From assembly GCA_040902885.1 (NCBI GenBank), contig JBBDWK010000018.1:1-41813 (forward strand): a stretch of 41,813 nucleotides of DNA, written 5' to 3'. Below, piece by piece: positions 9,496-18,833 of this stretch. Under the pieces are notes generated by a model that saw nothing but the letters and a program-made list of their open reading frames with translations, was not told where the DNA came from and made no database searches. Position 1 is the stretch's first letter; each line of letters opens with the position of its first letter. The translations under genes were made by a program, and so were the position numbers. This DNA is from JBBDWK01 sp040902885 (lineage in GTDB: Bacteria; Acidobacteriota; Terriglobia; Bryobacterales; Bryobacteraceae).

Positions 9496-9582
9496 GCCTC
9501 AACGCGGCGATCGCCGCGCGCTGGCGGGCCCCCGGTCGTCGAAGCTGAAATCGCCGACCGGCGTTGAGGCTGTTATTTTTTA
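9496..9582 (+). terminator. Branched palindromic structure with T-run, likely terminator
   Basis: Between the dehydrogenase stop and the next receptor. Outer arms GCCTCAACGC (9496-9505) and GCGTTGAGGC (9561-9570) are a perfect 10-bp inverted repeat. Inside are the 12-bp palindrome CGGCGATCGCCG (9505-9516) and a second hairpin CCGGTCG/CGACCGG (9532-9538, 9555-9561). The outer stem is followed by TGTTATTTTTTA. The RNA could fold as a multibranch structure or as a simple hairpin ending in U-rich sequence, consistent with Rho-independent termination of the dehydrogenase transcript. Confidence 0.5.
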
Positions 9583-9642
9583 CTTTACAGGCGGCGTGTG
9601 ATGCTGATAACATTTCCCCAAATAGGTTCAGGGGGAATTACA

Positions 9643-12600
9643 TTGCCTAACACATTGCGCCTAGTGACGCTGCTTCTCTCTTTGTATGCCTTGTACACCG
9701 TCGCGCTGCTTGCCCAGCAGGGGCGGGGCACCATACAGGGTGTCGTCTCCGATACGACCGGCGCGGCAATACCCAGCGCCCAGATCACGGTGACGAGCGT
9801 TGCGACAAATCAATCTTTCCAGACCGAGACGACCAGCGAGGGCCTGTTTATCGCGCCCAATCTCGCCGTCGGGGAGTATACGGTCGGCGTGGAAAAGACC
9901 GGTTTCCGCCGCACAGTCCGGTCCGGCATCCTGCTTCAGGTGGATCAACGCGCGCAGGTGGACATCCGGCTGGAAATCGGGCAGGTAACCGAGACGATCG
10001 AAGTGAGCAGTGAGGCGCTGCTTGTGGATACGACCAGCACGTCATTGGGGAAAGTGGTCAATCAGCGGCGCGTCACCGAGTTGCCCATAAACGGCCGCAG
10101 CGCTCTCGCGCTGACCTTGCTGACTCCGAGCGTGAAGTCCAACGCCGGGCCGACCTCTTCCGGATTCGCCGACCGCGGCATTCAGCTCTCTTCCATCTCA
10201 ATTAACGGCGGGCCGAACGCCATGAACGGCCAGTTGCTCGACGGGGGGAACAACATTCAAAGCTATATCGGCGAGGTGGCGATCAACCCAGGCGTCGATT
10301 CGGTGGAAGAGTTCAAGGTGCAATCGGGCGTGATGTCCGCGGAATATGGCTTTACCGGAGGCGGCGTCATCAATATGGTCACGCGGTCCGGCACAAATCA
10401 GTTGCATGGCTCGATCTACCACTTCCTGCGCAATGACGCGTTGGACGCGCGGAACACTTTCGCCAATGTGAAGCCGCCGTTCCGCTACAATCAATTCGGA
10501 GCGTCCGTGGGCGGTCCGGTAATCAAGGACCGTACGTTTCTGTTCGGTAATTGGGAAGAGTACCGGTACCGCCGCTCGCAGTCGCGCATCGGCACGTTCC
10601 CAACCGTTGGCCAGCGCGAGGGCAACTTCTCCGACCTCCGTGACAACCAGGGGCGGCTGATACCAATTTACGATCCATTTTCGACGCAGGGCTCGGGCGC
10701 CTCGGCCACCCGGCAGATTTTCGCGGGCAACATCATTCCGGCAGCCTTGCTGGACCCCGTGGCAAAGAACATCAACCAGTTCTACCCAATTCCCAACCGC
10801 CCGCCCACCGATGCGTTTACCAACGCGAACAATTTCCAGCATCTGTCCTCGGAAATTCAGGCGATGCGGCAGTACACCATCAAAGCCGATCACCGGTTTT
10901 CCAACGCCAACTCGATGTTTGGCCGTTATTCGTTCTTTAATCACAAAACGGACAACGGGGCGGGAGGAGCGACGGTCTATCCCAACGAGGTGGTGGCCAA
11001 GCGGGACGACGATCTGAAGAACTGGAACATCGTGGTCTCCGACACGCACGTGTTCTCTCCAACCATCGTGAATGAGCTGCGTGTGGGCGCGACCCGCGGG
11101 TACTTCCCGTTCGTGGTGCGCAGCTTTGGCGGCGATTGGCCCTCCCAGCTGGGGCTGCCGTCCATCGTACCCTCGGACACGATACCCGGAATCAACAACG
11201 GCCTGCCGGGATTCAACACGGGGACCGCCGGCTTGCGCGGCTCGCTGAACTGGCAGTTTCTCGACCAGGTGAATATCATCCGGGGCAAGCACTCGCTGAA
11301 AATCGGCTTCGACCTGCGCCTGTTACAGGGGCACAACCTGCAACGCTCTTCGCCCTCGGGCAACTTTGTCTTCAACGCCGGCCTTACCGGAAATCCGACC
11401 GCGCCCGCAGGCACGGGATCGGCCTATGCCACCTTTCTCTTAGGGGCCGTGCAAAGCGCGAGCGTCACCACCCACGTGGGTGAATCGCAGGTTGCGCAAA
11501 CGGTCAGCGGATTTTTCCAGGACGACTGGAAATTGACGCGCAGGCTGACGCTGAACCTGGGGCTCCGGTACGATTATCAGTCGCAGCCCGTGGAGCGGAA
11601 TAACGGTTCCACCAACTTCGACCCGTTCTGCCGCCTTCCGAACGGCCTGACGGGATGTCTGGTCTTCGCCAACCTCGATGGCCAGCCGCGCAACTGGCGT
11701 GGGAACGATTATCGGAACTTCGGGCCGCGCGCAGGGTTCGCGTTCGATGTCTTCGGCAACACCCGTACCGTGCTTCGCGGCGGGTACGGCATTCTCTATC
11801 CATCGCAGATGTGGCGCGAGAATTATCCGAACGCGAACGGATTCGCGCAAACATCGACGAGCTATCCGCAGGCGGACCCGAATCGCCCGGCGTTCCAGTT
11901 GCGCCAGGGATTCCCGTCGGCACCCGTACCGCCGCGAGGCCGGGACTTGGGACCGGCGGCATTTCTCGGCCAGAGCGTAGCCTATGACGAAACCGATGGC
12001 GGCATGCCGATGTCGCAGCAATTCTCGCTTTCTCTCCAACAGCAGTTCGCGGGCAACTGGCTGGTGGAAGCTGCTTACGCCGGCAATCTGGGGCGGGGAT
12101 TTACCGCGGGCAGCTACGATCTGAACCAAATCGATCCGCAGCACTTGTCTCTCGGCCAGGCGCTGCAGCAGCAGGTGCCGAATCCGTATGCCGGACTGGT
12201 TCCGGGGGCGCTGGGTAACGCAACTATCTCCCGCGAGCAGTCGTTGAAGCCATTTCCCTACTACAATGCGGTTACGGTGCGGAACCCCCGGCTAGGCAGT
12301 TACAGCTCGCACCTCCTGCTGCTGAGCGTGGAAAAACGCCTGTCGAGCGGGTTGACGCTTCTGTTCTCCTACACGGCGGGCAAGATTATCAGCGACAGCC
12401 TGGCGACGCCCGTGAACTTCGGGCCCATCGAGCAGGCCTCCATCGTGGGGTATCAGGACGGGAAGTATAACCGGCGAGCGGAGCGGTCGGTGGATCCGAC
12501 CGACGTTTCCCAGCGCGGAACGGTCAGCCTGTTGTACGAGCTGCCGTTCGGCCGCGGACAGCAGGGATGGAGCCGGCTCATCGGCGGGTGGCAGATCAAC

Positions 12601-13035
12601 ACCATAGGGATCATGCAGACCGGTATCCCGCTCAACGTGACCGGCGCGAACAATCAGCGGGCCAACCGGCCCAATTCAACGGGAACGTCGGCAGACCTGG
12701 AGAATGGTACGGTGGGGCGCTGGTTCGATACATCGCAGTTCGTCAACCCCGCGCCGTTCACCTTCGGCAATGTCGGGAAAACTCTGCCCGATGTACGATC
12801 GCCGGGTACAGTGAACTGGGATCTTTCGTTTATTAAGAACACGAAGATACTGGAGCGGATGAACCTGCAATTCCGCGCCGAAATGTTCAACTTTCTCAAC
12901 CACGTCAATTTGGACAGGCCGAACACCGCGTTTTCTCCCGGTCCGGACGGGCGGAACCAGTCGGGTACTTTCGGCGTGATCACGGCGGCGCGCGATGCGC
13001 GGACGATCCAGATGGCGTTGAAGTTGATTTTCTAG
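9643..13035 (+). CDS. TonB-dependent receptor, Oar-like, paralogue of the 13069-16473 gene
   Basis: Outer-membrane receptor of about 1130 residues. The start chosen is TTG at 9643, preceded by AGGGGGAA (9630-9637); it gives a normal signal peptide (LVTLLLSLYALYTVALLAQ). The frame is open further up to GTG 9598/ATG 9601, but those lack a good ribosome site and would place 15 odd residues before the signal peptide. Next come a regulatory-like domain (GTIQGVVSDTTGAAIPSAQI), a linker ending LPINGRSALAL, a plug with SINGGPNAMNGQLLDG and GGGVINMVTRSGTNQLHG, and a long barrel. The final residues ALKLIF match the last residues of the convergent neighbour. Domain order and many motifs align with that gene end to end, so the two are diverged duplicates. 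Substrate unknown. Confidence 0.92.
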   Translation: MPNTLRLVTLLLSLYALYTVALLAQQGRGTIQGVVSDTTGAAIPSAQITVTSVATNQSFQTETTSEGLFIAPNLAVGEYTVGVEKTGFRRTVRSGILLQVDQRAQVDIRLEIGQVTETIEVSSEALLVDTTSTSLGKVVNQRRVTELPINGRSALALTLLTPSVKSNAGPTSSGFADRGIQLSSISINGGPNAMNGQLLDGGNNIQSYIGEVAINPGVDSVEEFKVQSGVMSAEYGFTGGGVINMVTRSGTNQLHGSIYHFLRNDALDARNTFANVKPPFRYNQFGASVGGPVIKDRTFLFGNWEEYRYRRSQSRIGTFPTVGQREGNFSDLRDNQGRLIPIYDPFSTQGSGASATRQIFAGNIIPAALLDPVAKNINQFYPIPNRPPTDAFTNANNFQHLSSEIQAMRQYTIKADHRFSNANSMFGRYSFFNHKTDNGAGGATVYPNEVVAKRDDDLKNWNIVVSDTHVFSPTIVNELRVGATRGYFPFVVRSFGGDWPSQLGLPSIVPSDTIPGINNGLPGFNTGTAGLRGSLNWQFLDQVNIIRGKHSLKIGFDLRLLQGHNLQRSSPSGNFVFNAGLTGNPTAPAGTGSAYATFLLGAVQSASVTTHVGESQVAQTVSGFFQDDWKLTRRLTLNLGLRYDYQSQPVERNNGSTNFDPFCRLPNGLTGCLVFANLDGQPRNWRGNDYRNFGPRAGFAFDVFGNTRTVLRGGYGILYPSQMWRENYPNANGFAQTSTSYPQADPNRPAFQLRQGFPSAPVPPRGRDLGPAAFLGQSVAYDETDGGMPMSQQFSLSLQQQFAGNWLVEAAYAGNLGRGFTAGSYDLNQIDPQHLSLGQALQQQVPNPYAGLVPGALGNATISREQSLKPFPYYNAVTVRNPRLGSYSSHLLLLSVEKRLSSGLTLLFSYTAGKIISDSLATPVNFGPIEQASIVGYQDGKYNRRAERSVDPTDVSQRGTVSLLYELPFGRGQQGWSRLIGGWQINTIGIMQTGIPLNVTGANNQRANRPNSTGTSADLENGTVGRWFDTSQFVNPAPFTFGNVGKTLPDVRSPGTVNWDLSFIKNTKILERMNLQFRAEMFNFLNHVNLDRPNTAFSPGPDGRNQSGTFGVITAARDARTIQMALKLIF

Positions 13036-13044
13036 AAACGCCAA

Positions 13045-13063
13045 CAGGCGGGGCTTTCGCCTG
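13045..13063. terminator. Weak hairpin between convergent receptor genes
   Basis: Only 33 bp separate the two convergent stops. CAGGCG (13045-13050) pairs with CGCCTG (13058-13063) around a 7-nt loop. There is no T-run on either strand, so termination in both directions is a guess from position and symmetry. Confidence 0.3.
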
Positions 13064-13068
13064 CCCAG

Positions 13069-16000
13069 TCAGAATATAAGCTTCAGCGCGAACTGCATGA
13101 CGCGTGCGTCGCGGGCCGAGTTGATGGTGCCGAACGTCGCACTCGCATTGCGTCCGTCCGGTCCGGCGGAAAACGAGTCGTTCACCAGACCCAGGTTCAC
13201 ATGATTCGGTATGTTGAACGCTTCCGCCCGGAACTGGAGGTTCACCCGTTCCGCGATCCGCGTATCTTTAATCATCGAGACGTCGAAGTTGATCGTTCCC
13301 GGATGGCGCACATCGGGCATGGCTCTGCCTATGTTCCCGAACGTGAAGTTCGGCGGATTGACGAACTGAGAAGTGTCGAACCAGCGTTCGCTGTTGCGTT
13401 CGCCCCCTGGCAACTTGGCGCTGACTCCGGTTGAATTCGGGCGGTTGGCCTGAAAGTTGTTGGCGCCGGTTACGGTGATCGGGATACCGGCCTGGATCAC
13501 GCCGATCAGGTTCACCTGCCAGCCGCCAACGATCTTGCCGAGCACCGCGCTGGCGGGGTTCCACATCCTTCCCGGACCGAACGGCAGCTCATACAACACG
13601 CTGGATACCAGCCGCTGGGAAACGTCGGCGGGATCCACGGACTTGTTCAGATGCCGGTTGTAATAGCCGTCCTGAAATCCGTTCTCGTTGGTCTGTTCCA
13701 CCGGGCCGAAGTCCACTGGTACCAGTGCGCTGTCGCTGATCTTCTTGCCCGCCGTGTAAGCGAAATTGACGAGCAGGCCGTTGCGCATCCGCTTCTGGAC
13801 ACTAACCTGAAGCTGATGGGAAGTGTAGTTGCCGAGGCGCGGGTTGCGCACATTCACGCTGTTGTAATAGGGGTACGGCATCAGGAGCCGCTCCCGCGTG
13901 ACGGTCGCCGCGCCCAGGCCGCCCGGCACCTGGCCCGCGTAGGGATTGGGCACCGGGGTGTTGAGCGCCTGTTGCAGCTCAAAGCGCAGGTCGGGGTCCA
14001 CCTGGTTCAGGTTGTAGCCGGAACCGGCGAAGTGGTTTCCCTTGTTGGCGGAATAACTGATATCGAAGAGCCAGTTGCCGACCTGCTGTTGCAGCGATGC
14101 GTTCCACTGCTGCGACATCGGCGTGGTTCCGTCATCCTCGTTGATGTTCACGCCTTGGCCAAGCAGCGCCAGCGGTCCCGCCGCCGCGCCCGGGGCTTCG
14201 AGCGCACGGAATGGGAACCCCTGACTGAACAGAAGCGCGCGCTGCTGCGGCGGCGCTATATACGTCGTGCGCGTCACCGAAAAGAGGTTCGTGTCGCCCA
14301 TGAAGGTGCGGAAGAAGATGGATGGGTAGAAGATGCCGTAGCCGCCGCGGAACACGGTCTTGCCATTCCCGAAGACATCCAAGGCAAATCCAACGCGGGG
14401 CGCAAAGTCGTTATAGTCCTCTTTGAGGAAGCTCCTCGGCTGCCCGTCGAGGCCGGCGTAGACGGTTCTGCCGGCGAACTGGCTGCCGGAGACGGAGCCA
14501 ATCGTGTCGAAGTTGATGTGGCCATCATTGCGTTCATACGGCTTCTGTTGCCAGTCGTAACGCAACCCGAGATTCAACGTCAGACGGCGGCTCACCTTCC
14601 AGTCGTCCTGAATGAATGCGCTGATCGCCGTGCCATGCCACGAGTTTCCGAGTATCCGGTCGATAAACGAAGCGTTGGCCTCCCCGAGAAGAAACTGAGC
14701 AAGGGAGGAACCAGTGCCGGCAGGGCTTTGCGGGTTGCTCGTCAGACCATTGAACGTGTAGTCGCCCGACAGCGCCGCACCTTGAAGGTTGCCGCCCTGC
14801 AGGAGCCGGTGATTGTATCCGATCTTCACGGTGTGGTTGCCCGCAATCTTCGTGACCATATTCTGAATGTCCCAGTTCAGGGACCCGCGGATGCCGGCCG
14901 CCCCGCCACCGATGGCGCCGAAACCGAAGTTCATTTGAGGAAACTGGTCAGCCGGAACAATCTCCGGCATTCCCAGCTTGCGCGGCCAGTCCTGACCGAA
15001 ATTCACGGCTTGGAAGACGAAATACTGGCGCATCAAACCTACGCGGAGATTGTTGATCAGCGTGGGGGAAAACGTGTGGGTATCGGAGACCATCGCGTTG
15101 CGGTTGGTCTGATCGTCCTCGCGGTTCTGCCCGACCGTGGGATCGGTGAAGAACGAGTTGGCCTTGGGAATGTGCTGGGCGCTCGTGTAGCGAAAGAACA
15201 TCGAGTTGTTATCGCTGATGCGGTGGTCGATCTTGATGTTCCACTGCGTCCAGTCCACCGAGCTCAAGGCTGCGTCCTGAAAATTCTGGACGAAGGTGAA
15301 GGGATTCGTGGGTGCCCGGTTGGGCGCCGGCCAGAAGTCGAGAATCTTACGGGTGATGGGGTCGAAGCGGTTCACGGGCACGCGGTTGCCGGGGAAAGGG
15401 CTGCGAACCTGTCCCTGCCCGTTCGGGTTCGCTCGGGTCGTGGCCGGATCGTAAATTACGACCGGACTGCCGTTCGCATTGGCCAGGCGGCTGAAGTCCC
15501 CCTCTTTCCATTCCGGTATCGGCACGCTCGCGATCCGCGGGTTGCTGCGGCGCAAGATGTACTTCTCCCAGTTGAAGAAGCCGAACGTGCGGTCCTTGAT
15601 GAACGGCCCGCCCACGGAGCCGCCGAACTGGTTGTAGCGAAGCGGGAGCTTGTCCTGCGCGAACGCGTTCCGGGCGTCGAACTTATCGTTGCGAAGGAAC
15701 TCGTACAGCGTGCCGTGGATGCTGTTCGTCCCCGATCTGCTGACCAGGTTGATCGCCCCGCCGGCGGTGAAGCCGAACTCCGATGACATTGCCCCGCTCT
15801 GCACCTTGAACTCCTCCACCGCATCCACCGCCGGTGGAACGCCCACTTCGCCCGCATAGCTGAGGATGTTGTTGTTTCCATCCAGCATCTGGGCGTTCAT
15901 CGAGCTCGGGCTGCCGTTAATGCTCAGCGATGAAATCTGGATGCCGCGGTCGCCGAAGCCCGAGTTTGTGGGACCCGCGTTGGAAATGACGCCCGGGTTC

Positions 16001-16473
16001 AGCAGCGCCAGCGAGAGAGCGTTGCGCCCGTTCAGAGGCAGGTCGCGCACGCGCCGGTTTTCAATTACCGCTCCGAGCGTCGCGCTCCCCGTATCCACCA
16101 GCGCCACCACGCCGATCACCTCCACGGATTCGGCCACCTGTCCGACCTCGAGCTGCACGTTGACCTGGGCGTTCTGATTCACCTGGAGCGTGACGCCGGT
16201 GCGCACGGCGCGCTTGAAGCCCTGCTGTTGCGCCGATACCTCGTACTCCCCCACGGCCAAACCCGGCGCGGTGTAAAACCCGCTGCCATTGGTCCTGGTC
16301 CGGAACGTCGCGTTGGTCGCCGTGTTGCGAATCTCGACAGCCGCTCCCGCGATCACGGCATCTTGAGGATCTGTCACACTTCCGGAGATTGTGCCGCCCC
16401 CTTGCTGGGCGAAGCCGACCGATGCAGCAAGCAGGCCAGCTAGAAGAAGAACACGTATAGATACAGCTTTCAT
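13069..16473 (-). CDS. TonB-dependent receptor, Oar-like, paralogue of the 9643-13035 gene
   Basis: Outer-membrane receptor of 1134 residues. Signal peptide MKAVSIRVLLLAGLLAASVG, cleaved near FAQ. A regulatory-like domain (GTISGSVTDPQDAVIAGAAV) leads to LPLNGRNALSLALLNPGV, the plug motifs SINGSPSSMNAQMLDG and GGAINLVSRSGTNSIHG, and a barrel with RLTLNLGLRYDW and FGNGKTVFRGGYGIFYPS. It ends FALKLIF. The ATG at 16473 has CGAGGG about 8 nt upstream. A perfect TTGACA on the minus strand lies near 16533, but no matching -10 is evident. Same architecture as its convergent partner, so ligands are probably related. It diverges from the cytochrome gene. Confidence 0.93.
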   Translation of the reverse strand: MKAVSIRVLLLAGLLAASVGFAQQGGGTISGSVTDPQDAVIAGAAVEIRNTATNATFRTRTNGSGFYTAPGLAVGEYEVSAQQQGFKRAVRTGVTLQVNQNAQVNVQLEVGQVAESVEVIGVVALVDTGSATLGAVIENRRVRDLPLNGRNALSLALLNPGVISNAGPTNSGFGDRGIQISSLSINGSPSSMNAQMLDGNNNILSYAGEVGVPPAVDAVEEFKVQSGAMSSEFGFTAGGAINLVSRSGTNSIHGTLYEFLRNDKFDARNAFAQDKLPLRYNQFGGSVGGPFIKDRTFGFFNWEKYILRRSNPRIASVPIPEWKEGDFSRLANANGSPVVIYDPATTRANPNGQGQVRSPFPGNRVPVNRFDPITRKILDFWPAPNRAPTNPFTFVQNFQDAALSSVDWTQWNIKIDHRISDNNSMFFRYTSAQHIPKANSFFTDPTVGQNREDDQTNRNAMVSDTHTFSPTLINNLRVGLMRQYFVFQAVNFGQDWPRKLGMPEIVPADQFPQMNFGFGAIGGGAAGIRGSLNWDIQNMVTKIAGNHTVKIGYNHRLLQGGNLQGAALSGDYTFNGLTSNPQSPAGTGSSLAQFLLGEANASFIDRILGNSWHGTAISAFIQDDWKVSRRLTLNLGLRYDWQQKPYERNDGHINFDTIGSVSGSQFAGRTVYAGLDGQPRSFLKEDYNDFAPRVGFALDVFGNGKTVFRGGYGIFYPSIFFRTFMGDTNLFSVTRTTYIAPPQQRALLFSQGFPFRALEAPGAAAGPLALLGQGVNINEDDGTTPMSQQWNASLQQQVGNWLFDISYSANKGNHFAGSGYNLNQVDPDLRFELQQALNTPVPNPYAGQVPGGLGAATVTRERLLMPYPYYNSVNVRNPRLGNYTSHQLQVSVQKRMRNGLLVNFAYTAGKKISDSALVPVDFGPVEQTNENGFQDGYYNRHLNKSVDPADVSQRLVSSVLYELPFGPGRMWNPASAVLGKIVGGWQVNLIGVIQAGIPITVTGANNFQANRPNSTGVSAKLPGGERNSERWFDTSQFVNPPNFTFGNIGRAMPDVRHPGTINFDVSMIKDTRIAERVNLQFRAEAFNIPNHVNLGLVNDSFSAGPDGRNASATFGTINSARDARVMQFALKLIF

Positions 16474-16592
16474 GTGGCATCCCTCGTTACAGCGATTGAT
16501 CCAGTTTGTCTTGGATCTAACATCTCTGTCAAGTAAAAAACTTCAGATTTCAGCGGTAAGGATTGGTACAGTTGTGTAATATTCTGGAGGGC

Positions 16593-18743
16593 ATGCGTCG
16601 TCAGGGAGTGAGTATCGGGATGGTCCTTGGGGCGGTCATCCTCCTTTGCGTCGCATGTTCCCGAGCGCCCACGCCATCTATTTCATCCTCAAATGCTTAC
16701 GCCGATCCACGCGCCTGTGCCGGCTGCCATGCCGGGATCGCAAAAACCTACCGGCTGACGGGAATGGGCCGTTCGTTCTCGCGGGCCGAACCGTCCCGCA
16801 TGATGGAAAACTTCGAGAAGGGCAACCGCTTCTACCACAAGGCCTCCGAGCGCCATTACGAAGTCACTGGCCGTGGCGGCCGCTACTTCCTCCGCCGGCA
16901 TCAGATTGGTCCCAACGGCCAGCCGGTCAACGTGCTCGAAAAGGAAATTCACCACGTGATGGGTTCCGGCAATCACGCCCGCACTTACATCCACCGCACG
17001 CCGGAGAATCGCCTCATCGAACTTCCCGTTGGCTGGTATTCCGAGAAGGGCGGCTACTTCGCGATGAGTCCCGGCTACGATCAGGCGCAGCATCCCGGCT
17101 TCGGGCGCAACATCAGCTTCGATTGCATGTTCTGCCACAACGGCTATCCGAAGCTTGCGCCCGGCGCCGACGGTCCCGCGAGCGAGGCGCTTTTTCCTGG
17201 GACGCTTCCTGAAGGCATCGACTGCCAGCGCTGTCATGGACCCGGCCAAAGCCACGTCGAGGCTGCGCAGAAACGCACGGGTTTAAATGTCATCCGCAGC
17301 TCTATTCTCAACCCCTCGCGCCTCAGCCCGGAGCGACAGATTGAAGTCTGCATGCAGTGCCATCTCGAGACCACGAGCTTCCCGCTGCCGAACTCCATCC
17401 CGCGCTACGACCGCGGCGCCTTCTCCTACAAGCCCGCCGAGCCGCTTTCCGATTTCATCCTGCATTTCGACCACGGCCCGGGCGCCGGCCGTGAAGAGAA
17501 GTACGAAATCGTCAACTCGGTCTATCGTCTCCGCAAATCCGCCTGCTTCATAAAAAGCGGCGGCAAGCTTCTCTGCACCACCTGCCACAACCCGCACGAC
17601 ATTCCACGCGGCGAGCGGGCGGTGGAGCATTACGTCTCGGTCTGCCGCCAGTGCCACCAGCCCCATACGAGCGAGCCGGATTGTCTCACCTGCCATATGC
17701 CGAAGCGCCGCACGGAAGACGTGGTTCACGCCGTGATGACCGACCACCTCATCACGCGGCGCAAACCCGCAGGCGACCTGCTCGCGCCTCTCGCCGAACG
17801 CCAGGAGAAGGAAAGCCGGAATCCGTACCGCGGAGAAGTGACGCTTTATTACCCGAAGACCCTGCCCGAAGGCCCCGAGCGCGATCTCTACCTGGCCGCC
17901 GCGCAGGTTGTCCAGCGGAGCAACCTGAAGGCCGGCATTCCGCAGCTCACTTCCGCCATCGAGAAGCACAAACCCGCGAGCCCGGTCTTCTACTTCCAAC
18001 TTGCGCAAGCCCATCTCGCGGAAAACCAGACGAGCCGGGCCATTGCGTGGTACGAAGAGGCGCTCGCTAAAGACCCCAACTTCCTTCCCGCCCTCCGCAG
18101 CCTTGGTGCGGCGCTCATCGGGCAAGGCCAGCTCGCGCAAGCCATGGAGGTCCTCGAGCGCGCCACAAGCTCCCACGCGAACGATTCCAATCTCTGGCAC
18201 CAACTCGCGCGCGCCTGCCAGCAATCAGGCCGTTTGAGCGACGCGGCCGCCGCTGCCCGCCGCGCCACCCAGCTCGAACCCGAACTCGCGGACGCCCATA
18301 ACACCCTCGGCGGCATCCTTGCGGGCGCCGGCGATCGCGCCGGATCGGAGGCCGCGTTCCGCGAAGCGATACGCCAGCGGCCCGACTACGCCGAAGCGCG
18401 CTTCAATCTCGCCGCTCTGCTCGCCGCCACCGATCGCTTGCGCGAGGCGGAGCATCACGCCGGGATTGCCGTCCGCAGCGCTCCACAGACGGCTGGCGCC
18501 CGCGAACTGCTTGGCAATCTCCTCGCGGTCCGGGGCGCATGGGGAGAGGCCATCGGCCACTACCGCGAAGCCGTGCGCCTGCAGCCGGGTTTCGCTCGCG
18601 CCCACCTCGGTCTCGGCACGGCGCTGGCCGCTACCGGCAACTTCGCCGAAGCCCGCCAGCACCTCACGCGCGCCGCCGCCGCGTCCGACGCCGCCATCCA
18701 ACAGGAGGCCCGGGAACTCCTCGGCCGGCTTCCCGGCATCTAA
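16593..18743 (+). CDS. Multihaem c-type cytochrome with C-terminal TPR array
   Basis: Predicted exported protein of 716 residues. The N-terminal hydrophobic segment ends in CVACS, so it may be a lipoprotein, though the lipobox is imperfect. Seven CXXCH haem sites begin at residues 42, 178, 211, 253, 328, 351 and 364 (CAGCH, CMFCH, CQRCH, CMQCH, CTTCH, CRQCH, CLTCH). The CTTCHNPHDIPRG block and the nearby CFIKSGG are typical of the family. From about residue 440 the chain is TPR helices (AIAWYEEALAKDPNFLPALRSLG and similar), ending in an Ala-rich tail. It should carry electrons at the cell surface or periplasm and bind partners through the TPRs. Start: ATG at 16593 with GGAGG at 16586, spacing short; GTG at 16608 and TTG at 16563 are alternatives. 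Confidence 0.88.
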   Translation: MRRQGVSIGMVLGAVILLCVACSRAPTPSISSSNAYADPRACAGCHAGIAKTYRLTGMGRSFSRAEPSRMMENFEKGNRFYHKASERHYEVTGRGGRYFLRRHQIGPNGQPVNVLEKEIHHVMGSGNHARTYIHRTPENRLIELPVGWYSEKGGYFAMSPGYDQAQHPGFGRNISFDCMFCHNGYPKLAPGADGPASEALFPGTLPEGIDCQRCHGPGQSHVEAAQKRTGLNVIRSSILNPSRLSPERQIEVCMQCHLETTSFPLPNSIPRYDRGAFSYKPAEPLSDFILHFDHGPGAGREEKYEIVNSVYRLRKSACFIKSGGKLLCTTCHNPHDIPRGERAVEHYVSVCRQCHQPHTSEPDCLTCHMPKRRTEDVVHAVMTDHLITRRKPAGDLLAPLAERQEKESRNPYRGEVTLYYPKTLPEGPERDLYLAAAQVVQRSNLKAGIPQLTSAIEKHKPASPVFYFQLAQAHLAENQTSRAIAWYEEALAKDPNFLPALRSLGAALIGQGQLAQAMEVLERATSSHANDSNLWHQLARACQQSGRLSDAAAAARRATQLEPELADAHNTLGGILAGAGDRAGSEAAFREAIRQRPDYAEARFNLAALLAATDRLREAEHHAGIAVRSAPQTAGARELLGNLLAVRGAWGEAIGHYREAVRLQPGFARAHLGLGTALAATGNFAEARQHLTRAAAASDAAIQQEARELLGRLPGI

Positions 18744-18770
18744 AAAAAAACCCGAGCATCCTACTCCTAG

Positions 18771-18800
18771 TTGCGTTCACCCGGTCGTTTCAGGTATAAA
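18771..18800 (+). promoter_or_regulatory. Likely sigma-70-type promoter of the sugar/methyl cassette
   Basis: TTGCGT (18771-18776) and TATAAA (18795-18800) are separated by 18 nt, a good vegetative promoter. Transcription would begin near 18807 and give a leader of about 27 nt with GGAGAGG just before the ATG at 18834. No promoter of similar quality is seen inside the next three genes, in keeping with one transcript. Confidence 0.5.
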
Positions 18801-18833
18801 ATCTCACATCGCAGTGTAACGGAGAGGTGCGCC

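Noticed and set aside
9505..9516. CGGCGATCGCCG contains GCGATCGC, the cyanobacterial HIP1 octamer
   Set aside because: I noticed only this one and did not search for others; gene content is not cyanobacterial; it is better explained by the local nested palindrome.
13651..15786. A 711-residue open frame on the plus strand, antisense to a receptor gene
   Set aside because: It mirrors the codon pattern of the receptor on the other strand, has no domain, signal peptide or ribosome site, and is the usual GC-rich shadow.
17283..18224. A 313-residue minus-strand frame opposite the cytochrome gene
   Set aside because: The plus strand carries CXXCH sites and TPRs, which cannot arise by chance; the opposite frame has no features.
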